Source of the DNA: Arthrobacter sp. CAU 1506
GTDB lineage: Bacteria; Actinomycetota; Actinomycetes; Actinomycetales; Micrococcaceae
Assembly (NCBI RefSeq): GCF_005047635.1
Contig: NZ_SUKC01000013.1
Coordinates: 19,861 to 83,860, forward strand
Length of the DNA stretch: 64,000 nt
Direction: 5' to 3'
Below are positions 36,530-44,409 of the stretch, piece by piece. Position 1 is the stretch's first letter, and each line of letters begins with the position of its first letter. The translations under genes and the position numbers were made by a program. The notes below the pieces were generated by a model, which saw only the letters and a program-made list of their open reading frames with translations, searched no databases and was not told the DNA's origin.

Positions 36530-38839
36530 ATGACTCGCCCGGCACCTGTGAATGACATTGACGAAAGCACCCTGAAGGTCAAGGAACCGAAGAAGGCTGC
36601 CGCCGGTATTCCGGCAGTAAAGATTGCGCTGGAGCGCGGCATCGAGCAGGCCGGCGTCGCGCGCACCGCCCGCTCACTGCTGCGGATCAACCAGCGCGGC
36701 GGCTTCGACTGCCCGGGCTGTGCCTGGCCGGAATCCATCACCGGACCGCGCAAACCGGCCGAGTTCTGCGAAAACGGTGCCAAGGCCGTGGCCGAGGAAA
36801 ACACCAAGCGCACCGTGACCCCGGAGTTCTGGGCACGGCATTCCATTGCAGAGCTGGCCACCAAAACCGAGTACTGGCTGGGCCAGCAGGGCCGGATCAC
36901 CGAGCCGGTGATCATCCGCGAGGGCGAGACGCACTATTCGCCGATCTCCTGGTCGGACGCGTTCAACCTCATCGGGGAACGGTTCCGTGCCACCACACCG
37001 GACCGTTGCGTCTTCTACACCTCGGGCCGCACCGCGAACGAAACCGCGTTCATGTACCAACTGTTCGCACGTTCGTTGGGCACCAACAACCTGCCGGACT
37101 GCTCCAACATGTGCCACGAATCCTCCGGCAGCGCGCTGAACCCCACGATCGGCATCGGCAAGGGCACCGTGTCGCTGGAGGACATCCACCACTCAGAACT
37201 GATCTTCGTGGTGGGCCAGAACCCGGGCACGAACCACCCGCGCATGCTCTCAGCGCTCAAGGAATGCAAGGACAACGGCGGCACCATTGTGGCCGTCAAT
37301 CCGCTGCCGGAAACCGGACTGATGGCGTTCAAGGACCCGCAGTCCGTGGACGGGCTGGTCCGCGGCGGCACCAAGCTCGCCGACGAGTTCCTGCAGATCA
37401 AGGTAGGCGGAGACCTGGCCCTGTTCCAGGCCCTCGGACACCTGCTGCTGGAAGAGGAAGACCGTGCTCCCGGCACCGTGGTGGACAAGGCCTTCATCGA
37501 GGCAAACACCGACGGGTTCGAGGACTACGTCGCGGCCCGACGCCACATTGACTGGATCGAGACCGAGAAGGCCACCGGGCTTTCCCGGCTGGACATCGCG
37601 AAGGTGGCCGGACTGCTGGCCAAGTCCAAGGCCACCATCATCTGCTGGGCGCTGGGCCTGACCCAGCAGCCGCATTCGGTGGATACCCTGCGCGAAATCG
37701 TGAACCTGCTGCTGCTGCAGGGCAACTTCGGCAAGCCCGGCGCCGGTGCCTGCCCGGTCCGCGGCCACTCCAACGTGCAGGGCGACCGCACCATGGGCAT
37801 CTGGGAAAAGCCCAAGGAATGGCTGCTGGCCGCGCTGGACAAGGAATTCGGCATCACGTCCCCGCGCGAGCACGGCGTGGATTCCACCGAGGCGATCGAC
37901 GCCTTCGCCGAGGGCAAGGTTGACGTCTTCGTGTCGATGGGCGGCAACTTCGCATTGGCGAACTCGGAGACCGAGGCGCTGGAAGCCGGGATGCAGAAGG
38001 CCGGGCTGACCGTGCATGTATCCACCAAGCCCAACCGGTCCCATGTGGTGCACGGCAAGACCTCGCTGATCCTGCCCACGCTGGGCCGCACGGACCGGGA
38101 CGACAAGCACCCCAACGGCGCGCAGTTCCTCTCGGTGGAAGACTCCATGTCCGTCATCCGCTCCACCCAGGGCCGGCTGGAACCGGTCAGCGAGCACCTG
38201 CTGGCCGAGCCGGTGATCATTGCCCGGATGGCCCAGGCCACCTTCGGCGACGACCATCCGGTGAACTGGCGGGCAATGGCCGAGGACTACGACGTTGTCC
38301 GCGACCACATCTCCCGCGTGCTGCCCGGCTTCGAGGACTTCAACACCCGGATCCGGAACAAGAGCGGCTTCGTGCTGCCGAACCCGCCGCGCGATACTCG
38401 GTCCTTCGCCACGGACATCGGCAAGGGCCGGTTCACGGTCAGCCCGCTGGAGTATCTGGAGGCGCCTGAGGGCCATCTGATCCTGCAGACCTTGCGCAGC
38501 CACGACCAGTACAACACCACGTTCTACGGGCTGGACGACCGCTACCGGGGCATCTCCAACGGCCGCCGGGTGGTCCTGGTAAATCCGGACGACCTGGCTG
38601 AACTGGGCTTCGCCGACCGTGACCTGGTGGACGTGATCAGCACGTTCAAGGGGACCGAGCGCCGCGCGGACGAGTTCCGGCTGGTGGCCTACCCGACGGC
38701 GCGGGGCTGTGCCGCCGCCTACTTCCCGGAAGCCAACGCGCTGGTCCACCGGGACCTGGTGGCCCGCGAGTCCAACACCCCCGGCTTCAAGGCGATGACG
38801 GTGCGCTTCATCCCGCACGAGGAGAAGCAGCTCAGCTGA
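36530..38839 (+). CDS. FdhF/YdeP family molybdopterin oxidoreductase
   Basis: This 769-residue protein has the alpha-subunit fold of formate dehydrogenases and other bis-MGD enzymes (SGRTANETAFMYQLFARSLG, VGQNPGTNHPRMLSALKECK, NLLLLQGNFGKPGAGACPVR). Near the start it has only a CPGC pair (C61, C64) in place of a full N-terminal 4Fe-4S site. At the usual metal-ligand position the sequence reads NMCHESSGSAL. E. coli YdeP is linked to acid resistance, and the reaction of the family is not established. fdhD immediately upstream and mobA/moeA nearby supply its cofactor. Confidence 0.88.
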   Translation: MTRPAPVNDIDESTLKVKEPKKAAAGIPAVKIALERGIEQAGVARTARSLLRINQRGGFDCPGCAWPESITGPRKPAEFCENGAKAVAEENTKRTVTPEFWARHSIAELATKTEYWLGQQGRITEPVIIREGETHYSPISWSDAFNLIGERFRATTPDRCVFYTSGRTANETAFMYQLFARSLGTNNLPDCSNMCHESSGSALNPTIGIGKGTVSLEDIHHSELIFVVGQNPGTNHPRMLSALKECKDNGGTIVAVNPLPETGLMAFKDPQSVDGLVRGGTKLADEFLQIKVGGDLALFQALGHLLLEEEDRAPGTVVDKAFIEANTDGFEDYVAARRHIDWIETEKATGLSRLDIAKVAGLLAKSKATIICWALGLTQQPHSVDTLREIVNLLLLQGNFGKPGAGACPVRGHSNVQGDRTMGIWEKPKEWLLAALDKEFGITSPREHGVDSTEAIDAFAEGKVDVFVSMGGNFALANSETEALEAGMQKAGLTVHVSTKPNRSHVVHGKTSLILPTLGRTDRDDKHPNGAQFLSVEDSMSVIRSTQGRLEPVSEHLLAEPVIIARMAQATFGDDHPVNWRAMAEDYDVVRDHISRVLPGFEDFNTRIRNKSGFVLPNPPRDTRSFATDIGKGRFTVSPLEYLEAPEGHLILQTLRSHDQYNTTFYGLDDRYRGISNGRRVVLVNPDDLAELGFADRDLVDVISTFKGTERRADEFRLVAYPTARGCAAAYFPEANALVHRDLVARESNTPGFKAMTVRFIPHEEKQLS

Positions 38840-39005
38840 CCTGCGTGGCCGGTGGTGGTCCGGTCGCTGGTGGCCTCCTCGCCGAGGTGTGGCCGTTGAG
38901 TGGTGGCGTGGCTGTTGAGTGGTTCCGCCGCTGGTGGCGTGGCTGCATAGTGGTTCCGCCGAGGTGGCCATTGTGGACCGGACCGCTGTGGCCGCCTGGC
39001 GGCCA
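38840..39005. repeat. Degenerate intergenic repeats after the FdhF/YdeP gene
   Basis: GC-rich variants of GTGGCGTGGCTG and GTGGTTCCGCCG recur. They end in a TGGCCGCC/GGCGGCCA hairpin (about 38988-39006) that could serve as terminator. The whole 38,840-39,433 gap contains no supportable gene. Confidence 0.55.
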
Positions 39006-39080
39006 CAGCGGTCCCAGGTCAGGGGTTGGCGTCCAACTCCTCGGATACTGCCCCTGACCTCACGGCGAGGTCACCCTTTG

Positions 39081-39118
39081 GCGTCCAGATCACCGGTTAT
39101 AGCAGGTGATCTGGACGC
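39081..39118. repeat. Perfect 14-bp inverted repeat
   Basis: GCGTCCAGATCACC, ten bases, GGTGATCTGGACGC. Just to the left, GGTCAGGGG/CCCCTGACC (39018-39060) forms another inverted repeat whose loop includes the related GGCGTCCAACTCC. No U-run follows on either side, so this is either a weak terminator or a protein-binding or mobile palindrome. Confidence 0.65.
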
Positions 39119-39194
39119 TAATCCCTGAGCTCGACCAAGTCGGACTGCGGGCGCGGGTTCCAGGACCCGTGCGGCCAGGGAGCGTCTGGCAGCG

Positions 39195-39320
39195 AGTACG
39201 CAGCGGGCTGCCAGCGTCCGGCACGATCACACAGGCTGCCGGCGTCCGGCACGATCACACAGGCTGCCGGCAGCCAGGGCCGCAGCGGGCGACTGGCTGC
39301 CGGCAGCCAGAACAGCCCCG
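39195..39320. repeat. 28-bp tandem repeat and CTGCCGGCAGCCAG palindromes
   Basis: The unit GCGTCCGGCACGATCACACA followed by GGCTGCCG occurs twice in tandem at about 39212 and 39240. CTGGCTGCCGGCAGCCAG-type palindromes follow. It lies 110 bp before the ABC transporter start. Confidence 0.7.
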
Positions 39321-39433
39321 GCTCAAGCGCGCCGTCAAGGACAGATTCTGGCCGGGGAGCCACCGGCGGGAACAGTATGGTGCTCCGGAAGGTTCTAGGG
39401 TTGCAGTAGGACCATCAGCGTTAAGGAGCCATC

Positions 39434-41308
39434 ATGTCCATGGAAGGTGCAGCCTGGAGTTCGCTCTACCGGCTTTCGCATTCGAAGGACCAGAAGTCGT
39501 TCTCCCGCGAAACCGTTCGCCGCACCTTTGCGTTTGCCGCGCCGTACAAGGCCAAGATCACCATCTTCGTGCTGCTCTCCGTGGTGACCGCCGCGCTGGC
39601 CGTTGCCACTCCAGTCCTCGCCGGCCGGGTAGTAGACGCGATCGTCGCCAAGTCCGACGTCGAGCTGGTGGTCTGGCTGGCCGTGGTGATCGCACTGGTG
39701 GCCATCGCCGACGCCGGCCTCAGCATGGTGACCCGGTGGATCTCCTCCGGTCTGGGCGAGGACATCATCCTGGATCTGCGCACCGCAGTGTTTGACCATG
39801 TGCAGAAGATGCCAATCGCCTTCTTCATGCGGACCCGCACCGGCGCGCTGGTTAGTCGGTTGAACAACGATGTGATCGGTGCCCAGCGGGCCTTTGCCGG
39901 CACGCTTTCCGGCGTGGTCAGCAACGTGGTGGCACTGATCCTGACACTGATCGTCATGCTGAACACATCGTGGCAGGTCACGCTGCTGGCCGTGCTGATG
40001 CTGCCGGTGTTCCTGCTGCCGGCTCGCCGGATGGGCAGCCGCCTGGCGGACCTCCGGCGCGAGACCGCAAACCACAATTCCGCCATGAGCACGCAGATGA
40101 CCGAACGGTTCTCCGCGCCCGGTGCCACGCTGGTCAAACTCTTCGGCCGCCCCGCCGATGAATCCCGGGAGTTCAAGGTGCGGGCGCAGCGCGTGCGCGA
40201 CATCGGCATCAAGACGGCGGTAATGCAGTGGGTGTTCGTCACCGCGCTGACCCTGGTGTCGGCGCTGGCGCTGGCCTTGGTCTATGGACTGGGCGGTTTC
40301 TACGCGATCATCGGCCAGCTGGATCCGGGCGATGTGGTGACGCTGGCACTGCTGCTCACCCGCCTGTACGCGCCGCTGACCGCGCTGGCGAACGCCCGGG
40401 TGGAGATTTCCAGCGCGCTGGTCAGCTTTGAGCGGGTCTTCGAAGTCCTGGACCTCAAGCCGCTGATCACTGAGAAGGACGACGCCGGCACCGTCCCGCC
40501 GGGTCCTGTCTCCGTTGAATTCAAGGACGTGCGGTTCGCCTATCCGTCGGCCGACAAGGTGTCGCTGGCATCGCTGGAAGAGGTAGCGACGCTGGACGCC
40601 CGCGGCGGCGAGGAAGTGCTGCATGGCATCAGCTTCCGGGTGGAACCAGGCCAAACGTTGGCGCTGGTGGGTTCCTCGGGCGCCGGAAAGTCGACCATGG
40701 CCCAGCTCCTGGCCCGGCTGTACGACGTCGACTCCGGTGCCGTTGAGCTCTCCGGCACCGATGTCCGGGACCTGAGCTTCGAGGCCCTGCGCGGAACGAT
40801 CGGGATGGTGACCCAGGACGGGCACCTGTTCCACGAGACCATCCGCTCCAACCTGCTGTTGGCCCGGCCGGAAGCCAGCGATGCCGAGATCTGGGACGTG
40901 CTGCGCCGCGCCCGGCTGGAAGGACTGATCCAGTCACTGCCGGACGGCCTGGACACCATGGTGGGGGAGCGCGGCTATCGGCTCTCCGGCGGTGAGCGCC
41001 AGCGAATGACCATTGCACGGTTGCTGCTGGGCCATCCCCGCGTGGTCATCCTGGATGAGGCAACCGCAGCGCTGGACTCGACCAACGAAGCCGCGGTGCA
41101 GGCGGCGCTCACCGAGGCACTCGAGGGGCGCACCGCCGTCGTTATTGCCCACCGGCTCTCCACCGTGCGCTCCGCAGACCGCATCCTGGTGGTGGAAGGC
41201 GGCAACATCGTGGAGCAAGGCACGCACGCCCAACTGCTGGCGCTGGAAGGACGCTACGCTGAGCTCTATCGGACTCAGTTCCTCAGCGACGCCGCGGTGG
41301 CCAGCTGA
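39434..41308 (+). CDS. ABC transporter, fused permease and ATPase (exporter type)
   Basis: This 624-residue half-transporter has six membrane helices in the first ~340 residues. The ATPase follows: Walker A GSSGAGKST, signature LSGGERQR, Walker B VVILDEATAALD and switch His in VIAHRLSTV. It would work as a homodimer and export lipids, peptides or drugs; the substrate is unknown. Between the membrane part and the ATPase there is a slightly long insert (ADKVSLASLEEVATLDARGG). GGAG lies about eight bases before the ATG. No partner half-transporter is adjacent. Confidence 0.9.
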   Translation: MSMEGAAWSSLYRLSHSKDQKSFSRETVRRTFAFAAPYKAKITIFVLLSVVTAALAVATPVLAGRVVDAIVAKSDVELVVWLAVVIALVAIADAGLSMVTRWISSGLGEDIILDLRTAVFDHVQKMPIAFFMRTRTGALVSRLNNDVIGAQRAFAGTLSGVVSNVVALILTLIVMLNTSWQVTLLAVLMLPVFLLPARRMGSRLADLRRETANHNSAMSTQMTERFSAPGATLVKLFGRPADESREFKVRAQRVRDIGIKTAVMQWVFVTALTLVSALALALVYGLGGFYAIIGQLDPGDVVTLALLLTRLYAPLTALANARVEISSALVSFERVFEVLDLKPLITEKDDAGTVPPGPVSVEFKDVRFAYPSADKVSLASLEEVATLDARGGEEVLHGISFRVEPGQTLALVGSSGAGKSTMAQLLARLYDVDSGAVELSGTDVRDLSFEALRGTIGMVTQDGHLFHETIRSNLLLARPEASDAEIWDVLRRARLEGLIQSLPDGLDTMVGERGYRLSGGERQRMTIARLLLGHPRVVILDEATAALDSTNEAAVQAALTEALEGRTAVVIAHRLSTVRSADRILVVEGGNIVEQGTHAQLLALEGRYAELYRTQFLSDAAVAS

Positions 41309-41336
41309 CCCAAGTGGACTGAAGCGGTCCGCGCCG

Positions 41337-41590
41337 GCACAACCGGCCGCTCCGCGATACCCGAGCGCTCCGCGTAACCCGCAGGGCCGACGGGAACACG
41401 GCACAACCGGCAGATCCGCGATACCCGAGCGCTCCGCGTAACCCGCAGCGCCGCCAAAAAGCACACGGCACAACCGACCGCACCGCGTAACCCGCAGCGC
41501 CGCCAAAAAGCACACGGAGATTCCCGCAGCACCGGCATAACCGGCGCTCCCACAGCCCCGCGAAACCCACCGCGCCGCCGAACTGGAACG
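41337..41590. repeat. Intergenic tandem repeat of about 64-67 bp, three copies
   Basis: Units starting GCACAACCG begin at 41337, 41401 and 41468. They share CGCGTAACCCGCAGCGCCG, and the last two share CCAAAAAGCACACGG. A fourth, decayed copy trails off. It fills the gap between the ABC transporter and the ROK regulator and is non-coding. Confidence 0.8.
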
Positions 41591-41684
41591 CTGGCAACCC
41601 TTCCGTGGCAAGCGTGTGCTCCGGCCGGTCAATGACTAGAGTTGCTGTGGGGTCCCCGGCGACAGATGAGCAGAAAGCGGTGCT

Positions 41685-42914
41685 ATGCAGCGAGGAACCA
41701 ACCTGGGCCGCTTGGGCGGCTACAACCAGGCTGTGATCCTGGATGCCATCCGCCGCGCCCATGAGGGCATCGCCCGGGTCGAGTTGGTAGAGCGCACCGG
41801 ACTGTCCCCGCAAACAATCTCCAACGTGGTGCGCCGGCTGGTGGACGAAGGCCTGGTGCGGGAAGACCGGAAAACGGTCAGCGGTCCAGGCAAACCGCGC
41901 ACCGTGCTGCAGTTGGAAGTGTCCAGCCGGTTGGCCATCGGCATCCACCTTGACCCGGTGGTCATGACCCTGGTCATGCTCAATCTCGACGGCGAGGTGG
42001 TGGCCCGTGCCCGGCACGACAATCCCCGCGCCGGCCAGCCCGATGGCATGACGGCGGCGATGGCCGCCGCGGTCGAAGAGTTGATTGCAGCCTCGGGCAT
42101 CGAGCGCCAGCGGATCCTCGGTATCGGGCTGGCTGCGCCGGGGCCGATCGATGCGGCGGAGGGCACGGTGGTGGACCCGCCGATGATGCGCGAGTGGACC
42201 TCGGTGCCGCTGCGCGAGCCGCTCAGCCGGCTGACGGGGCTGCCGGTGCTGATGGACAAGGACACGACGGCCGCGGCGGTAGCGGAGCTGTGGGCCAGCG
42301 GACGGCAGGAACCCGAGAACTTCGTCTTCGTGTATCTGGGCACCGGCTTGGGGGCCGGCGTGGTGCTGGACAGCGTGGTGCTGCGCGGTGCTTCCAGTAA
42401 CATCGGCGAGATCGGCCATTTCCCGGTGGACGCGGAAGTGCCGCAGTGCGACTGCGGGAAACGCAACTGTGTGGGCATGGCGCTGAACTTCGACACCTTA
42501 TTCCAGCAGGCCGTGGAGTCCGGTGTGTTTCCGCCCGACGCCGAACTGGGGGACCGGCACCAGGCCACCGAAAGGATCATCACGCTGTGCCGGATGGCCG
42601 TCGAAGGAGATTCGGCCGCCGCCGCCATCATCAACCGCGCTGCCCGATTGGTGGGCGGCACCGTGGCACAGCTGGTGAATGTCCTGGATGTAGACCGGGT
42701 GATCTTCGGCGGACCGTTGTGGATCGGGCTGGAGGACCTGGTGCTGCCAACGCTGCGCGAGGAGATTAATAGCCGCTTCGTCTCCCGGGCCATCCACGGA
42801 GTCGAGGTGGACTCTTCGTCGCTGGGATTCGAAGTGGGCGCCATCGGCGGCGCTTGTCTTGTCTTGGACGACGCGTTGTCGCCGAAGGCCAGCGGACTCC
42901 TGCTGGGCAGCTGA
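41685..42914 (+). CDS. ROK family transcriptional regulator
   Basis: The 409-residue protein has an N-terminal helix-turn-helix (RVELVERTGLSPQTISNVVR, then LVDEGLVRED). A ROK sugar-kinase-like domain follows, with LGIGLAAPGPID, DKDTTAAAVAEL, VYLGTGLGAGVV and the zinc-binding cluster CDCGKRNC. ROK regulators such as NagC and XylR bind sugars and control their uptake and breakdown. No sugar gene is next to it, so the target is unknown. The start ATG is preceded by AAAGCGGTGCT. A candidate terminator lies 350 bp downstream. Confidence 0.88.
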   Translation: MQRGTNLGRLGGYNQAVILDAIRRAHEGIARVELVERTGLSPQTISNVVRRLVDEGLVREDRKTVSGPGKPRTVLQLEVSSRLAIGIHLDPVVMTLVMLNLDGEVVARARHDNPRAGQPDGMTAAMAAAVEELIAASGIERQRILGIGLAAPGPIDAAEGTVVDPPMMREWTSVPLREPLSRLTGLPVLMDKDTTAAAVAELWASGRQEPENFVFVYLGTGLGAGVVLDSVVLRGASSNIGEIGHFPVDAEVPQCDCGKRNCVGMALNFDTLFQQAVESGVFPPDAELGDRHQATERIITLCRMAVEGDSAAAAIINRAARLVGGTVAQLVNVLDVDRVIFGGPLWIGLEDLVLPTLREEINSRFVSRAIHGVEVDSSSLGFEVGAIGGACLVLDDALSPKASGLLLGS

Positions 42915-42939
42915 ACCGCAGGGCACTACCACGCTCCGC

Positions 42940-43266
42940 TGCACTTACTGTATTTTTCGTCATATTCCTTGACTTTGGGTCCTGCCCTGCCGTTCAGCTT
43001 GCTTTATTAAATCCAATCGATTTAGATATGTAGTGACGGCAGTGCCTGGAGTACTCACACTCTGGGATATGAACGGTCCCGGAGCGACTTAGGTGCTTCA
43101 GGGGAACGGCGCGGCCGTCAGCCAATGAGTGGCAGGAAGATGCCGCTGGCTCCGGCGAACGGGAAGATGCCGGAACCGGCGGTCCCTAGCTGACAGGGGG
43201 ACTCCTGCCCACTCCGGTGGAAATGCACTACCTCAGGCCACCGTCTGTGCATCCGTGGGGGGTTGC
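42940..43266 (+). other. Gene-free stretch with AT-rich island; possible structured RNA
   Basis: About 500 bp between the ROK gene and the tRNA carry no credible reading frame. The left part (42,945-43,035) is clearly AT-richer than the rest of the window (CTTTATTAAATCCAATCG, TTTAGATATG). The right part is rich in short inverted repeats and has the near-duplication GGAAGATGCCG twice (about 43135 and 43165). It ends at a terminator hairpin on the plus strand. It may be a small RNA, a long 3' leader-like tail of the ROK transcript, or the remains of an element once inserted at the tRNA. I do not recognise a known RNA family. Confidence 0.35.
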
Positions 43267-43290
43267 ACAGGCGGGGGCCTGTTTCCGTTT
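43267..43290 (+). terminator. Candidate terminator in the ROK-tRNA gap
   Basis: ACAGGC, GGGG loop, GCCTGT, then TTCCGTTT: a short but perfect 6-bp stem followed by a U-rich tail on the plus strand. Confidence 0.6.
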
Positions 43291-43424
43291 AATCAGCCTG
43301 GTTTATTACCCGGGCTGGCCAGACACGCCGGCGCGGTACACATTGGGGCGAGGTGGCAGTAGCGTGCGCAGGGCCGTTCGGAGGCGTGGCTCGCACACTC
43401 GCAGTACATGCGGATCATATTCAG

Positions 43425-43497
43425 TGCCCCCGGGCAGATTCGAACTGCCGACACCCGCTTTAGGAGAGCGGTGCTCTATCCCCTGAGCTACGGGGGC
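43425..43497 (-). tRNA. tRNA-Arg (anticodon CCT)
   Basis: The minus strand folds as a complete 73-base tRNA. The acceptor stem is GCCCCCG/CGGGGGC with discriminator A, and the D arm is GCTC/GAGC. The anticodon stem CCGCT/AGCGG encloses loop CTCCTAA (anticodon CCT, reading AGG). The T arm is GGCAG-TTCGAAT-CTGCC. CCA is not encoded. No copy of its 3' end is seen nearby, so there is no direct sign of an integrated element. Confidence 0.95.
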
Positions 43498-43674
43498 AAC
43501 GCCAAAAGCTTAGCTTAATTGCCGTGCCGGACCGGTGCGCCGGTTGGACGGCGCCGGCAGTGGCTCACACACCGTTCGGGACGCACACGGTTCGCGGGCC
43601 GGGCTGCTCGCGGTCAGCCCGGGGCAGGTGCGCCTGCGATCCGCCCGGGCAGGCTCGCCGATGCTCCGGCCCAC

Positions 43675-44313
43675 TCAGCTTCCGGCCGGAGCGGCACCTT
43701 CGGCCGGTTTGGGCTTGCGGGTGAAGACGGCGACGGCAGCCACCACCAGGCTCAAGCCGAACAGGATTGACTTGGCAACCGTGAGGAAACTCGCCAGCGA
43801 GGCGTCGCCCACCGGGTCCGTGGCCAGCATGGCATCGACCGCCAGGTTTTCGCCCAAGTCGGCGACCACATAAAGTACGACGACGGCCCAGGCCAGCCAT
43901 CGCCAGAGTCCCCGGCGGATTTGCTGGCCCAGCAGGATCAGCCAGGTAAAGCCGAAGAGCAGCGGGAAGATGGTGTCCGCGGTCTTGTGCCAGTAGTTGT
44001 ACTGTCCGGCACCGTCTTCGCCGAACGCCGTCCGGAGTTGCTGCGCGTACTCGGTGGAATATCCGCCGATCAGGGTGTCCGGCATGCCCAGTCCGCCGGT
44101 CAGTTGGGCGAACTGCGGCATCACCAGCAGGAAGGAATAGCCGAACAGGAATGCCGAGGCCACTGCTCCGGCGATGACAATCAGGTTCGCATTGCCAGCC
44201 GCGCGCTGAGGAGACCGGGTGCTGCCGGGAATGGCAGGTTTTGCTGCGCTGCCCGTGGCCGGGGCTGCCGCGGCACCGTGTTTTTTCGCGCGCTGTGCTG
44301 GGGTTTTGGACAT
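43675..44313 (-). CDS. Hypothetical membrane protein (four helices)
   Basis: The 212-residue product has an Ala-rich basic N-terminus (MSKTPAQRAKKHGAAAAPA), a first helix near 43-68, an extracytoplasmic loop of ~45 residues, then three helices (about 116-131, 137-158 and 177-196) and a short tail. I do not recognise a family with a known role. The frame stays open antisense through pcrA up to 46,839, but the ATG at 44313, one base after GGAGGC, marks the real start. It is divergent from pcrA, about 95 bp away. Confidence 0.7.
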   Translation of the reverse strand: MSKTPAQRAKKHGAAAAPATGSAAKPAIPGSTRSPQRAAGNANLIVIAGAVASAFLFGYSFLLVMPQFAQLTGGLGMPDTLIGGYSTEYAQQLRTAFGEDGAGQYNYWHKTADTIFPLLFGFTWLILLGQQIRRGLWRWLAWAVVVLYVVADLGENLAVDAMLATDPVGDASLASFLTVAKSILFGLSLVVAAVAVFTRKPKPAEGAAPAGS

Positions 44314-44409
44314 GCCTCCATTATGCCGGTGGAGCCATCCGCCGCGTGCTGGCGCAGGATTTGGCGGCCGTCCCCGAGTGTCGGTGCCGGCTAATAGACT
44401 TAAGGGACC

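Noticed and set aside
42940..43266. Cobalamin riboswitch or other named RNA in the ROK-tRNA gap
   Set aside because: Some segments recall riboswitch pieces, but the conserved B12-box order is not present, so no family was assigned.
43425..43497. Genomic island or prophage integrated at tRNA-Arg(CCT)
   Set aside because: No integrase, no direct repeat of the tRNA 3' end and no foreign gene was found nearby; only a short AT-rich stretch is unusual.
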